DNA from: Eucalyptus grandis
Taxonomy: Eukaryota > Streptophyta > Magnoliopsida > Myrtales > Myrtaceae
DNA length: 64,000 nt
Assembly: GCF_016545825.1 (NCBI RefSeq)
Contig: NC_052622.1
Location: 41,439,263 to 41,503,262, forward strand
Direction: 5' to 3'
Part shown: positions 38,287 to 49,600 of the stretch, one piece after another
Layout: each line of letters opens with the position of its first letter
Position numbering within the stretch: the stretch's first letter is position 1
Notes under the pieces: model-generated
The model's input: the letters and a program-made list of their open reading frames with translations, nothing else
Databases searched by the model: none
Told to the model about the DNA's origin: nothing
Position numbers and translations under genes: made by a program

Positions 38287-38990
38287 GCTACCAAAATCTC
38301 AAATTAGTATATCCATGTCATATTTATCTTAAACTAATTTTTGTATTACAAATAATCTCAAACCAGTACCCTCATAACAACTGCACCCCCCTTGTCTCTG
38401 TCTCCCCTTCCTCTTTACGTGCTAGAACCTCTTTGAAAATTTCACATAATCTCTCCACTAGTGCATTTTAATTACACATTTCCTTATGATCTTAAGCAGC
38501 TCCTGAGCATTTGCTCATTCTGGTACTTTGGTGATGCACATCAAGTTCAAGTTCAAAAGCTCAAGGAACTTGGACTCGGTCGACATCAAAGACGACCAAC
38601 CTTCTGTTTTGGTTCGTGATCTTATATTAGGATTCATCATCCGAAGAAACTCAATATTTTGTCCGATTCCGGTCTTCTGATCTCCAACACCATCACCGAT
38701 GAAGGTAAGAGCCTTTTGTGTCGGTTTCTTTTCATAGAATCACATCATTTCGGCTTAACTTAAGCACTTTGAAATGGGATGTTAATTTGAGATGAAATGA
38801 GAACTGATATTAACACTATATGTAGATTTGTGGAAGAGATCATATAAGGGAAGAGATCATATAAGAACTAAACATAAATGACAAGTTTGGGGTAAATATG
38901 GCATGAACATACTAGTTTGGGAAATTTTATAATACAAAAATCGGGTTGGGATAAATTAGTATACATGTAACAATTTGAGTTTTCCAGCGC
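38287..38990. mobile_element. Foldback/MITE-like element with ~100-bp imperfect inverted arms
   Basis: The left arm (38287-38385) has AAATTAGTATATCCATGTCAT...TTTTTGTATTA..AAAT.TC.CAAACCAGTA. The right arm (38885-38990) carries the same order on the opposite strand (TACTAGTTTGGGAAATTTTATAATACAAAAATCGGGTTGGG). The interior (about 500 bp) encodes nothing recognised. Target duplications were not resolved. The arms resemble the repeat at 10618-10850. Confidence 0.6.
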
Positions 38991-40430
38991 CATTGATTCT
39001 AAATCTTATAGAGGAGCTGAAACTCCCACAAGAGCCTTATTGGCCTATTCATTTGATGTATAAGGACGGCAGCCTTCACGGATGCGTTTCTTATTCTAAC
39101 GTGTCGCTACCCTCACGTCTAATATTCCTAATTGAAATAATATCTTTTTCTTGCCTTGTTTTTGGCAATATCTATCCATTATTCTATATCTAAGAGATCT
39201 CGAGATTTGAAAAAGAACCTAAACGAAGCCTTTAAAGGAATCATTTAGGTCCAATAAATCTAAATCTGATGGAAGGGAGTTATTCTTTCCATATAGCAAA
39301 AAACCGAACTTTAAAAAAGTTCCCACTTTCTAGCCATGAGTCCCACGAGAGGTTGGCCTCACTTCTTCCCTTCCCCACCTCTTCTTTCTTTCCAGTATTT
39401 CCTTTATCTCTCTCGCCTTTCTCCCGACACCACCTTTTCCGAAGATAAGTGCGCGCAAGCGGGCCGCGGACACCCACGCGCGCGAGTAACTCGCAAATGC
39501 CGATCGCGCGCTCCGTGGATCGCGGAAAAAAAGGGTGGACGGGACGGGCTCGATGTACGGAGATGTGGACTTTCAGTCCAGTAGCGCCTCCCCCGGAAGA
39601 AGACGTGCGCAGTAAAAGCCGCATTGATGGAGAGAACGACAAGGAGCGAAAAAGCGAAGAGGACGCGTGTGCATATAAGCGCCGTTGTTTATCTAACTCC
39701 CACCAAAACCGCTCACGCACGCATATCAAAGAATCCCCCTCGGATATGCCGAAAGCAGCATTTCAACACATGGCCAAAGCACAAGGGAATATAAACCCAT
39801 GTGCTCCGAGGCGTGGCTATTCCTTTGGATCCCATTGATTTTTATTTTATTTTTTGAAAAAGAGTATAATACCATTCACTTAAAAAAGTTTAGTGCATAC
39901 AAGTCTAAACTTTAAAACATAATAAATCAAACATAATAGATGGGAGATTCATAACCCAATTACAAGATGGTCCGTTTATCTGTTGGGTTTTGACAATCTA
40001 ATCCTATTAATTAAAATGCCCTCTTCTTTAATGTGTTTACTAGAGACTTTGATCTTGCCCTTACCAATTTCCACATGGTTTAAAAAATTTAAGGCTGCAT
40101 TTAATCATCGGGACTTTTTGGTGGGATGGGATATGGTCACTGGGATAAATGTTAGATGGGATCATGAAGACATTGGTCAAGTGAAAATTAAATATAGGTC
40201 ATATATGGGTTAATTGAAAGTTAAATATGTGTTAGAAATGAATCAAGTGAAAATTAAATATGAGTTAGAAATTGATTTGAGAAAGTAAAACACAAAAAGA
40301 AATGGATCTAAATGAGTTATTAGGAAATCCACTTTAAAATTTAAATCCATGGCCTTTTTTAACTTCATAAAAATGTTTTATTATATAAAAAAATCGAAAG
40401 TATAATTATTTTTCATATTTCAATTTTTTT
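38991..40430. other. Intergenic stretch with a diverged third promoter-like module (39580-39800)
   Basis: The module at 39580-39800 shares GTAGCGCCTCCCCC, a CATATAAGC TATA-like word, CACCAAAACCGCTCAC and ACACATGGCCAAAGCAC with the copies at 30640 and 32930, but is more GC-rich. The reverse-strand ORF across it (39729-39280) is not the protein seen in the other copies. A GC-rich patch lies at 39450-39560. No supported gene was found. Confidence 0.4.
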
Positions 40431-40890
40431 TTTTTTTTTTTTCTTTTTCTTCCTTCCTTACCAACGACCGGCAAGGCGACGGCCAGCCACTGGCCAATGA
40501 CAGGCGAGGCGAGGCTCGAGCTCGCCAATAGGTCATCGACGATTAGCGAGGCTCGAGCCTCCTCGGATCTGGTGAGACTCGAGCTCGCCAGCGTCGAGCA
40601 AGGCCTTGGCCTTGAGCCTCACTTGACACCAGCAAGCTCGAGTCTCACCAGATCTGCTTTGCCTAGCCTCACCAACGACTAGCAAGGCTTGAGCTCGCCG
40701 GCATCGGGCGGGGCCTCGGCCTCACCCGGATCGGTGAGATCGAGCCTCGCCGAATTGGCAAGACTTGAGCTCGCCGGTGTCGGGCGAGGCTCGATCTCAC
40801 CAGATCGGCCAGATCAAGCCCCGCCCAACACCGACGAGCTCGATCTTGCTTGTCGCCGGTCGCCACGGCCGAAGAAGAAGAAAAAGAAAA
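40431..40890. repeat. GC-rich core with repeated GCTCGAG(C/T)CTCGCC-type words
   Basis: A T-run (40425-40441) leads into about 400 bases of GC-rich DNA dominated by GGCGAGGCTCGAGCTCGCC-like words and their complements, then (GAA)n-like purine sequence. The arrangement of T-run, GC core and A/GAA tract matches the cores of the MITEs at 10939 and 18634. A GGGTCGGGTCGGATC block with its near-complement follows at 41120-41270. Element ends were not fixed. Confidence 0.6.
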
Positions 40891-41299
40891 GAGAAAAAGA
40901 AAATATAATTATTAAAAATTTTAAATTATATTTAGAAATTTTAAAAATTCGATTTTTTAAAAATACTTTTAAAAAATTATAAAAAATTTCCATTAAATTT
41001 GTCTAATTTTTTTTTTAATACATATTTCAATTTATAGGTTTTGTTTTTAATTTTTTAATTTAATTTAAAGTTTTAATCCAATTAGCACATAACATAAGTG
41101 GGTTTTCAATAGGTTTTAGCAATACGGGTCGGGTCGGATCGGATATGAGTTGGATCGAGTATGGGTCACTAGATTTAGACTACAAGAATATGAGTCAAAA
41201 CGAGTTAAATGGGTCAAATATGGGTCGACTCATTTTCGACCAAACCCATACCCGACCCAACCCACCCATTTGCCATCCCAACTTCTAACATCATGTTTA

Positions 41300-41810
41300 A
41301 TTTGGCCTTTTTGCATAAGATTATAAGTTACCAATTTATTGGAGTGACTGTGTAGTTACATTTATCTATTGTGAAAAAAACACATTAAACAGGTAAGTTC
41401 CGAGCTCTCATGAGATATTACATTAACTTCATAATTAGCGAAAGTTGACTTATCTTGCAATTAAATATGGAACTCAAGTGGATGGAAATAAGCAAATAAA
41501 TTAGGAATAATGAAGAACATTAGAGATTTACGTGATTCGATTCAAGTGATGGTAATTGCTCCACAAGCTGGACAACTACGATTAATTAACCACTAAGTTA
41601 TATAGCTGCAATCAATCGCTCAATCACTCGTATGTTTCCTTGAATCTCAATATTGAAGTATGCCTTAATCTAATAAGTTAAATTTTTAGAACATTGTGCA
41701 ATGGTCAAATAAGTTCGTAGACGTAAATTTCTTTGAGACTGCTACAGGCTATTCCAAACACTTAAATTGTTAGATGAAAGCGTTGTTAGATATAAATTAT
41801 TAACACAATC
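41300..41810. other. Pre-insertion flank of the LINE; fragment of the 31.0-kb repeat
   Basis: The stretch 41520-41720 resembles about 31000-31170 and 33190-33360 (GCAATCAA(T/C)CGCTCAATCACT and TGTTTCCTT(G/A)AA). The LINE target site follows directly. Only short ORFs occur. Confidence 0.5.
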
Positions 41811-42030
41811 AAATCCTCACAAGCTACATGTGAACTTCAAGATACGGTCAGAGCCATTCGGGTACGACTCTCTCTTCATTGGAAGAGCTTCTCTCTCCTT
41901 AGGGCAGAGCTTTCCTCCATGCCTTCAATGGCTGCTTGCACAAATCGACTTCTGAAACCACCATGATTCTGGCTTCGATGCTCTCTCCGGATGGCTTTGA
42001 GGCACTCTAAATCTGGTAAGTTGATTCCCG

Positions 42031-42152
42031 AACCCTAACCCTAACCCTCTCTCTTCCGAGCCTTCCCCTCTGTAATCCACTGAGCCTTCCCCTCCGTAAT
42101 CCACTAAGCCTTCCCCTCCGCAATCCACCGAGTGTTCCCCTCCGCAACCCAC
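42031..42152. repeat. LINE 5'-UTR telomere-like motif and 24-bp minisatellite
   Basis: AACCCTAACCCTAACCCT at 42031-42048 is two to three units of the plant telomere repeat. It is followed by four 24-bp units at 42058-42152 of the form GAGCCTTCCCCTCCGTAATCCACT with a few substitutions. They lie in the LINE 5' UTR, where internal repeats are common. The telomere-like word is too short to indicate an old telomere. Confidence 0.8.
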
Positions 42153-42401
42153 AAAACCACCCATGACCCAAAGCCGAGTGGCCTTCTTCTCCATCAACTG
42201 CACCGTATTATACACACTTTTCCCCACAATTGATAGCAATGGCATTCTCTGTTCTTCCATACCAGCCCCACAGAGCCCCCTTCAATCTAACCCCAAACCG
42301 TTACTCCCTAAAACTTATAGCACCAGCAAAATCGATAACTCCAACCTTTGCACTTTTGCGGAATACAATCACAAAAAAGCGAGCCCCTATACAACGGAAA
42401 A

Positions 42402-43277
42402 ATGGAAGGTGAGAGCGATAATGATTTGAGATTATCAGCATTATGTAAAAGCCTAGGTTCTCTTTGGTTAGCAAGTGATGTGGTTGAGGTCTCCACCGAA
42501 ATTCCTCCTACTAAAAGGCAGGAATGCAATCTTACTCTCTTTGGTAAGTTGTTCTCTAAACCTAATGTTAATTTCCAAGCCTTTACTAACACAATGAAAA
42601 AGGCATGGAAAACAGAATCAGTTGCTTGTCTGCAAAAAGAATCAGGGTTATTCTCCTTCGTTTTCCAGTCTGAAGAGGATAAAGATAGAATTCTAAAAAC
42701 AGGCCCATGGTCTTTCACAAATAACATTTTAGTTCTGAAGCAATGTGAGCCAGAAATACCAGAGCACTGTTATGAGTTTTCTTGCTACGCCTTTTGGGTT
42801 CAAATGGGAGGGATACTTCCAGGGTGGTTTAGAGAGGATGTGGTTGCTGATTTGGCCGAAAGAATGGGCCGAGTAGTAGAGATACAGATGGAGGCTAACG
42901 GGAATGGACCACACAAAGCAGGAAAGGTGAGAGTCGAGCTGGATTTGAATTCACCCTTAAAATCAGGAGCTATATTGGACATTGGGACTAAAAAGCTATG
43001 GATGAAATTTAAGTACAAATGACTTCCACATTATTGCTACTCATGTGGGAGAATTGGCCGCTATGCCACCAATTTTGAGGAAATCCCTTATGATCAAACT
43101 AAATGGGCAGAAAATAAGATAGGGAAATACGGACCTTGGTTAAAGGTGGAGGTACGTGACCACAACCCTCATTGGGAAGCCTTCTATGGAAAATTAGAAA
43201 CGAATTCAAAAATTGATGAAGTTATCTCGGAAACACATGCGACAGAAAATGAAATGGAAAGGGGCGTGAGAAATTAA
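42402..43277 (+). pseudogene. LINE ORF1 (DUF4283 gag-like plus degenerate zinc knuckle)
   Basis: From the ATG at 42402 the frame runs to a TGA at 43020 and resumes in frame from 43023 to a TAA at 43275. The first part is the DUF4283 nucleic-acid-binding domain (FSFVFQSEEDKDRILKTGPW, YAFWVQMGGILPGWF). The second contains LPHYCYSCGRIGRYATNFEE, the plant LINE zinc knuckle in which the His and last Cys ligands are replaced by Arg and Phe. ORF1 proteins coat LINE RNA. This one is broken by a stop and lost ligands. Confidence 0.85.
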
Positions 43278-43608
43278 TCGAAGACAAGGGCTACTGCTAC
43301 TCGCAACAAGAAAAGACCAAACTGTTATTCTTCAGATTATATCCAAGAAGATGTGGTTATAGACCAAAGTAAAAAAGATAAAGGGAAACATATTATGTGT
43401 CTTGATCTTCCCAAAGCAAACTTTCAGCTAGAAGACAGCAACAGAATGAAACTTCTGAAGACCTGGAAAACTAAAAACAGAGGTGATTAGCAGAAAATGC
43501 CCTAATATTTGTTGATGATATGGAGCTATTGGAAACCCCTATTCATATGGTAAACGAAGAAAACGATTGGGTTTTGGTGGCTAGCCTTAATAAGCCACCG
43601 AAGACATC

Positions 43609-46600
43609 ATGAATATCATTAGTTGGAATTGTCAGGAGCTGGGCAACCCTCTGACGTTCCAAGAGCTGAGAACCTTAGTAGCTCTCGAAAGGCCTACTAT
43701 GGTTTTTTTTAATGGAGACAAAGAACGAGGAGATGATGGTTGAGGGCGTGGTAAAACGTCTAAAATTTGCTAATAAAATTGTAAATAATCCAAAAGGGAT
43801 CGCAAGAGGCTTAGTACTAATATGGAATGAAGATGTGGTGTTACGAGTGATTTCCAGCAACAACAACTTCATTGATGTTGACTGTTATAATCCGAATGTA
43901 GGTAGCAATATGCATATAACTTTTCTTTATTCTCCTACCAATTATGGGGAGCGACTACTCTTATGGCATCAATTAAGAGAAATTCAGGCACAAAACACAC
44001 TTCTATGGATTTGTATGGGGGACTTCAACGAAATTTTATATGCTTGGGAAAAGGTAGGAAAAAGGGCAGCCGATTACTACCGAATGGCAGCTTTTCGAGA
44101 TTTATTGAATGATTGCTCTCTAATTGATATTGACAGTAAATGATGTGCTTATACATGGGCCAACAACAGAGATGGAGAGGAACTGGTTAAAAAAAGATTA
44201 GATCGCGCTCTATGTACCATGGACTGGCGAGTGACCTTCTCAGATGCTGAAGTCCAGGCTCTACCAACTATTGGTTCAGATCATAGCCCACTCCTTATTG
44301 TGCTTCACCCTGAAAATCCAAAAAGAAAAAAACAATTCAGATTCGAAGCATATTGATTGGAAGAAGCAGAATGTAGGGAGATCATCAAGCAAACATGGGA
44401 TGGAAGTCTCTTCAACGAAAGTAGCTTCATAGCCAAAGTGCATAATGTGTCAAAACAACTCGAAAAGTGGAGCAAAAACAAGTTCCCAAACGTAGCCACA
44501 CGCATAAAAGAGTTAAAGCGGCAGTTAACAGACCAAACAAATAGACATCCTGAAAGCAATAGCAAGGAGGAATACTAGCAGGTGGTGGATCAAATTGAAA
44601 AATTATGGTGACAAGAGGAAAAGTATTGGGGGCTTAGGGCGCGCATAAGTTGGCTTAAATGGGGAGACAAAAATACGAAGTATTTCCACGCCACCACAGT
44701 ACAGAGAAAGTAGAGAAACAAAATAACCGTGCTGAAGATAAATGACGACACTTGGTGTAGGGAGCAGAATATGCTTAAGCAAAAAATCCTGGAATTCTAT
44801 CAAACACTTTATGAAACTGTGGGCCCAAGGAACTTCCAGCCGGTCCTAAACCAGTGTCCCAGTCCAGTAAATGAGGAAATGAACACACAATTGATGGAAA
44901 ATGTGACAATTAAAGAAGTCCAAGAAGCGGTGTTCCAATTGGGTGCACTCAAAGCTCCGAGTCCCAATGGGTTAAATGTGCAATTTTATCAGCATTATTG
45001 GGAGGAACTCAAAACTAAAGTCTTTCAATTAGTACAGCGGTTCTTTGAAATAGGTATTTTCGACCTTACCCTAAACCAAATGCATATTTCCCTCATCCCG
45101 AAAGTTAAAAATCTAGAAAGCATAACCCAATTCAGACCTATCAGCTTATGCAATTTTAGCTATAAAATCATTGCTAAAGTGTTGGTGAACGGATTAAAAA
45201 GATGGCTTCCAAAACTTATTACTTCTGAATAAAGTGCCTTTGTACAAGGGAGGCAAATTCAAGACAACATCTTCATAGTTCAAGAAGTTATCCACCAGCT
45301 CAGAATCAAGAAGAGAACAAAGAAGTTCCAAGCCATTCTGAAATTACATATGTAAAAAGCGTATGATAGAGTGGAGTGAGACTTTCTAAATGAATGCTTG
45401 CTGAAAATGGGATTTAATACAAGATGGATAGGGATGATAATGCAATGTGTTTCAACAGTAACTTTTAGTGTGAAAGTAAATGGGGAGCCTATGGAATATT
45501 TCACACCATCATGGGGATTAAGGCAATGAGATCATCTATCACCTTATCTGTTTATTCTTGTGTCGAATGTGCTATCATGATTAATGCACAAGGCTATGGC
45601 AGACGGGAGTCTAAAAGGGATAACACTGCATTCACATTGCCCTACTCTATCACATCTACTTTTCGCTGATGATTCTATTTTCTTCTTGGATGGAACTATA
45701 TTAGAATGTCAAAACATAACAATTGTCTTAAACCAGTATTGTTTTGCCACGGGTCAAACAATCAACCTAAACAAATCAGGAGTAAGCTTCAACAGAGGCT
45801 GTCCTTTAAATCTTCAGAGGAATTTGGCTCAAGAACTCAAAGTCCCGATCATAGACAAGACAGGAAACTATCTTGGCATCCCAACGAATTGGGGCAGGTC
45901 AAAAAAAGAGATGTTCGCCTGGATCCTAACCAGAGTAAATATGAAGATGGAGGGTTGGAAAGAGAAACATATGTCCAAAGCAGGAAAAGAAACGCTGATA
46001 AAAAGTGTAGTCCAAGTACTTCCTCAATATGCAATGTCGATATTTAAAATTCCCATCTCAATATGTAAATCGATTGAAAAGAGAACTACATCCTTTTGGT
46101 GGAAGCAAAATGAAACCAGTAGTGGATTGCATTGGAAGAAGTGGGAAGATTTGAAAATGAGAAAGGATGAAGGAGGGCTTGGATTCAGAGATTTAATAAA
46201 CTTCAACAAAGCAAAGCTGGGAAAACAAGCCTAGAGGTTATCTCAATCCCCCACGGTCTTATGGAGCAGAATCCTTAAAGGGGTCTATTTTCCAAATGGA
46301 GATATGTGGATGGCAGGAAATGGGTAACGTCCATCATGGGGTTGGCAAAGCATTCTGGTGGGAAGAGAAGTTATTGAAAAAGAGGTCCAATGGCGAGTAG
46401 GTGATCATAGACAAGACAGGGAACTATCTTAGCATCCCGACAGATTAGAGCTGGTAAAAAAAAAGAGATGTTCACCTGAATTCTAGCCAGAGTAAATATG
46501 AAGATGGAGGGTTGGAAAGAGAAACTTCTGTCCAAAGCAGGAAAAGAAACGCTGATAAAAAAGTGTAGTCCAAGCACTTCCTCAATATGCTATGTCGATA

Positions 46601-49600
46601 TTTAAAATTCCCATCTCAATATGTAAATCGATTGAATTGCATCCTTTTGGTGGAAGCAAAATGAAACCAGCAGCAGATTGCATTGGAAGAAGTGAGAAGA
46701 TTTGAAAATGAGAAAGGATGAAGGAGGGCTTGGATTCAGAGATTTAATAAACTTCAACAAAGTAATGCTGCGAAAACAAGCCTGGAGGTTATCTCAATCC
46801 CCCACAATCTTATGGAGCAGAATCCTTAAAGGGGTCTATTTTCCAAATAGAGATATGTGGTAGGCAAGAAAAGGGCAGCGTCTATCATGGGGTTGCAAAG
46901 CATTCTGGTGGGAAGAGAAGCTATTGAAAAGGAGGTCCAATGACGAGTAGGTGATCATAGACAAGACAGGGAACTATCTTAGCATCCCGACAAATTAGAG
47001 CTGGTCAAAAAAAGAGATGTTCGCCCGAATTCTAGCCGAGTAAATATGAAGATGGAGGGTTGGAAAGAGAAACTTCTGTCCAAAGCAGGAAAAGAAACGC
47101 TGATAAAAAGTGTAGTCCAAGCACTTCCTCAATATGCTATGTCGATATTTAAAATTTCCATCTCAATATGTAAATCGATTGAATTGCATCCTTTTGGTGG
47201 AAGCAAAATGAAACCAGCAGTGGATTGCATTGGAAGAAGTGGGAAGATTTGAAAATGAGAAAGGATGAAGGAGGGCTTGGATTCAGAGATTTAATAAACT
47301 TCAACAAAGTAATGGGAAAACAAGCCCGGAGGTTATCTCAATCCCCCACAACCTTATGGAGCGAGAATCCTTAAAGGGGTCTATTTTCCAAATGGAGATA
47401 TGTGGTAGGCAAGAAAAGGGCAACGTCCATCATGGGGTTGGCAAAGCATTCTGGTGGGAAGAGAAGCTATTGAAAAGGAGGTCCAATGAGGAGTAGGTGA
47501 TCATAGACAAGACAGGGAACTATCTTAGCATCCCGACAGATTAGAGCTGGTCAAAAAAAGAGATGTTCGCCTGAATTCTAGCCAGAGTAAATATGAAGAT
47601 GGAGGGTTGGAAAGAGAAACTTCTGTCCAAAGCAGGAAAAGAAACGCTGATAAAAAAGTGTAGTCCAAGCACTTCCTCAATATGCTATGTCGATATTTAA
47701 AATTTCCATCTCAATATGTAAATCGATTGAATTGCATCCTTTTGGTGGAAGCAAAATGAAACCAGCAGTGGATTGCATTGGAAGAAGTGGGAAGATTTGA
47801 AAATGAGAAAGGATGAAGGAGGGCTTGGATTCAGAGATTTAATAAACTTCAACAAAGTAATGCTGGGAAAACAAGCCTGGAGGTTATCTCAATCCCCCAC
47901 AACCTTATGGAGCAGAATCCTTAAAGGGGTCTATTTTCCAAATGGAGATATGTGGTAGGCAAGAAAAGGGCAGCGTCCATCATGGGGTTGGCAAAGCATT
48001 CTGGTGGGAAGAGAAGCTATTGAAAAGGAGGTCCAATGACGAGTAGGTGATCATAGACAAGACAGAGAACTATCTTAGCATCCCGACAAATTAGAGCTGG
48101 TCAAAAAAAGAGATGTTCGCCTGAATTCTAGCCAGAGTAAATATGAAGATGGAGGGTTGGAAAGAGAAACTTCTGTCCAAAGCAGAAAAGAAACGCTGAT
48201 AAAAGTGTAGTCCAAGCACTTCCTCAATATGCTATGTCGATATTTAAAATTTCCATCTCAATATGTAAATCGATTGAATTGCATCCTTTTGGTGGAAGCA
48301 AAATGAAACCAGCAGTGAATTGCATTGGAAGAAGTGGGAAGATTTGAAAATGAGAAAGGATGAAGGAGGGCTTGGATTTAGAGATTTAATAAACTTCAAC
48401 AAAGTAATGCTGGGAAAACAAGCCTGGAAGTTATCTCAATCCCCCCACAACCTTATGGAGCAGAATCCTTAAAGGGGTCTATTTTCCAAATGGAGATATG
48501 TGGTAGGCAAGAAAAGGGCAGCGTCTATCATGGGGTTGCAAAGCATTCTGGTGGGAAGAGAAGCTATTGAAAAGGAGGTCCAATGACGAGTAGGTGATCA
48601 TAGACAAGACAGGGAACTATCTTAGCATCCCGACAAATTAGAGCTGGTCAAAAAAAGAGATGTTCGCCTGAATTCTAGCCAGAATAAATATAAAGATGGA
48701 GGGTTGGAAAGAGAAACTTCTGTCCAAAGCAGGAAAAGAAACGCTGATAAAAAGTGTAGTCCAAGCACTTCCTCAATATGCTATGTCGATATTTAAAATT
48801 TCCATCTCAATATGTAAATCGATTGAATTGCATCCTTTTGGTGGAAGCAAAATGAAACCAGCAGTGGATTGCATTGGAAGAAGTTGGAAGATTTGAAAAT
48901 GAGAAATGATGAAGGAGGGCTTGGATTTAGAGATTTAATAAACTTCAACAAAGCAAAGCTGGGGAAACAAGCCTAGAGGTTATCTCAATCCCCCACGACC
49001 TTATGGAGCAGAATCCTTGAAGGGGTCTATTTTCCAAATGGAGATATGTGGATGGCAGGAAATGGGCAACGTCCATCATGGGGTTGGCAAAGCATTCTGG
49101 TGGGAAGAGAAGCTATTAAAAAGGAGGTCCAATGGCGAGTAGGTGATCATAGACAAGACAAGGAACTATCTTGGCATCCCGACGATTAGGCTGGTTAAAA
49201 AAGAGATGTTCGCATGAATCCTAGCCGAGTAAATATGAAGATGGAGGGTTGGAAAGAGAAACTTCTGTCCAAAGCAGGAAAGAAACGCCGATAAAAAGTG
49301 TAGTCCAAGCACTTCCTCAATATGCTATGTCGATATTTAAAATTTCCATCTCAATATGTAAATCGATTGAATTGCATCCTTTTGGTGGAAGCAAAATGAA
49401 ACCAGCAGTGGATTGCATTGGAAGAAGTGGGAAGATTTGAAAATGAGAAAGGATGAAGGAGGGCTTGGATTCAGAGATTTAATAAACTTCAACAAAGCAA
49501 AGTTGGGAAAACAAGCCTAGAGGTTATCTCAATCCCCCACAGCCTTATGGAGCAGAATCCTTAAAGGAGTCTATTTTCCAAATGGAGATATGTGGATGGC

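Noticed and set aside
42031..42048. Telomere-repeat-like run as a sign of an old chromosome end
   Set aside because: Fewer than three units, and it lies in the 5' UTR of a LINE with defined borders.
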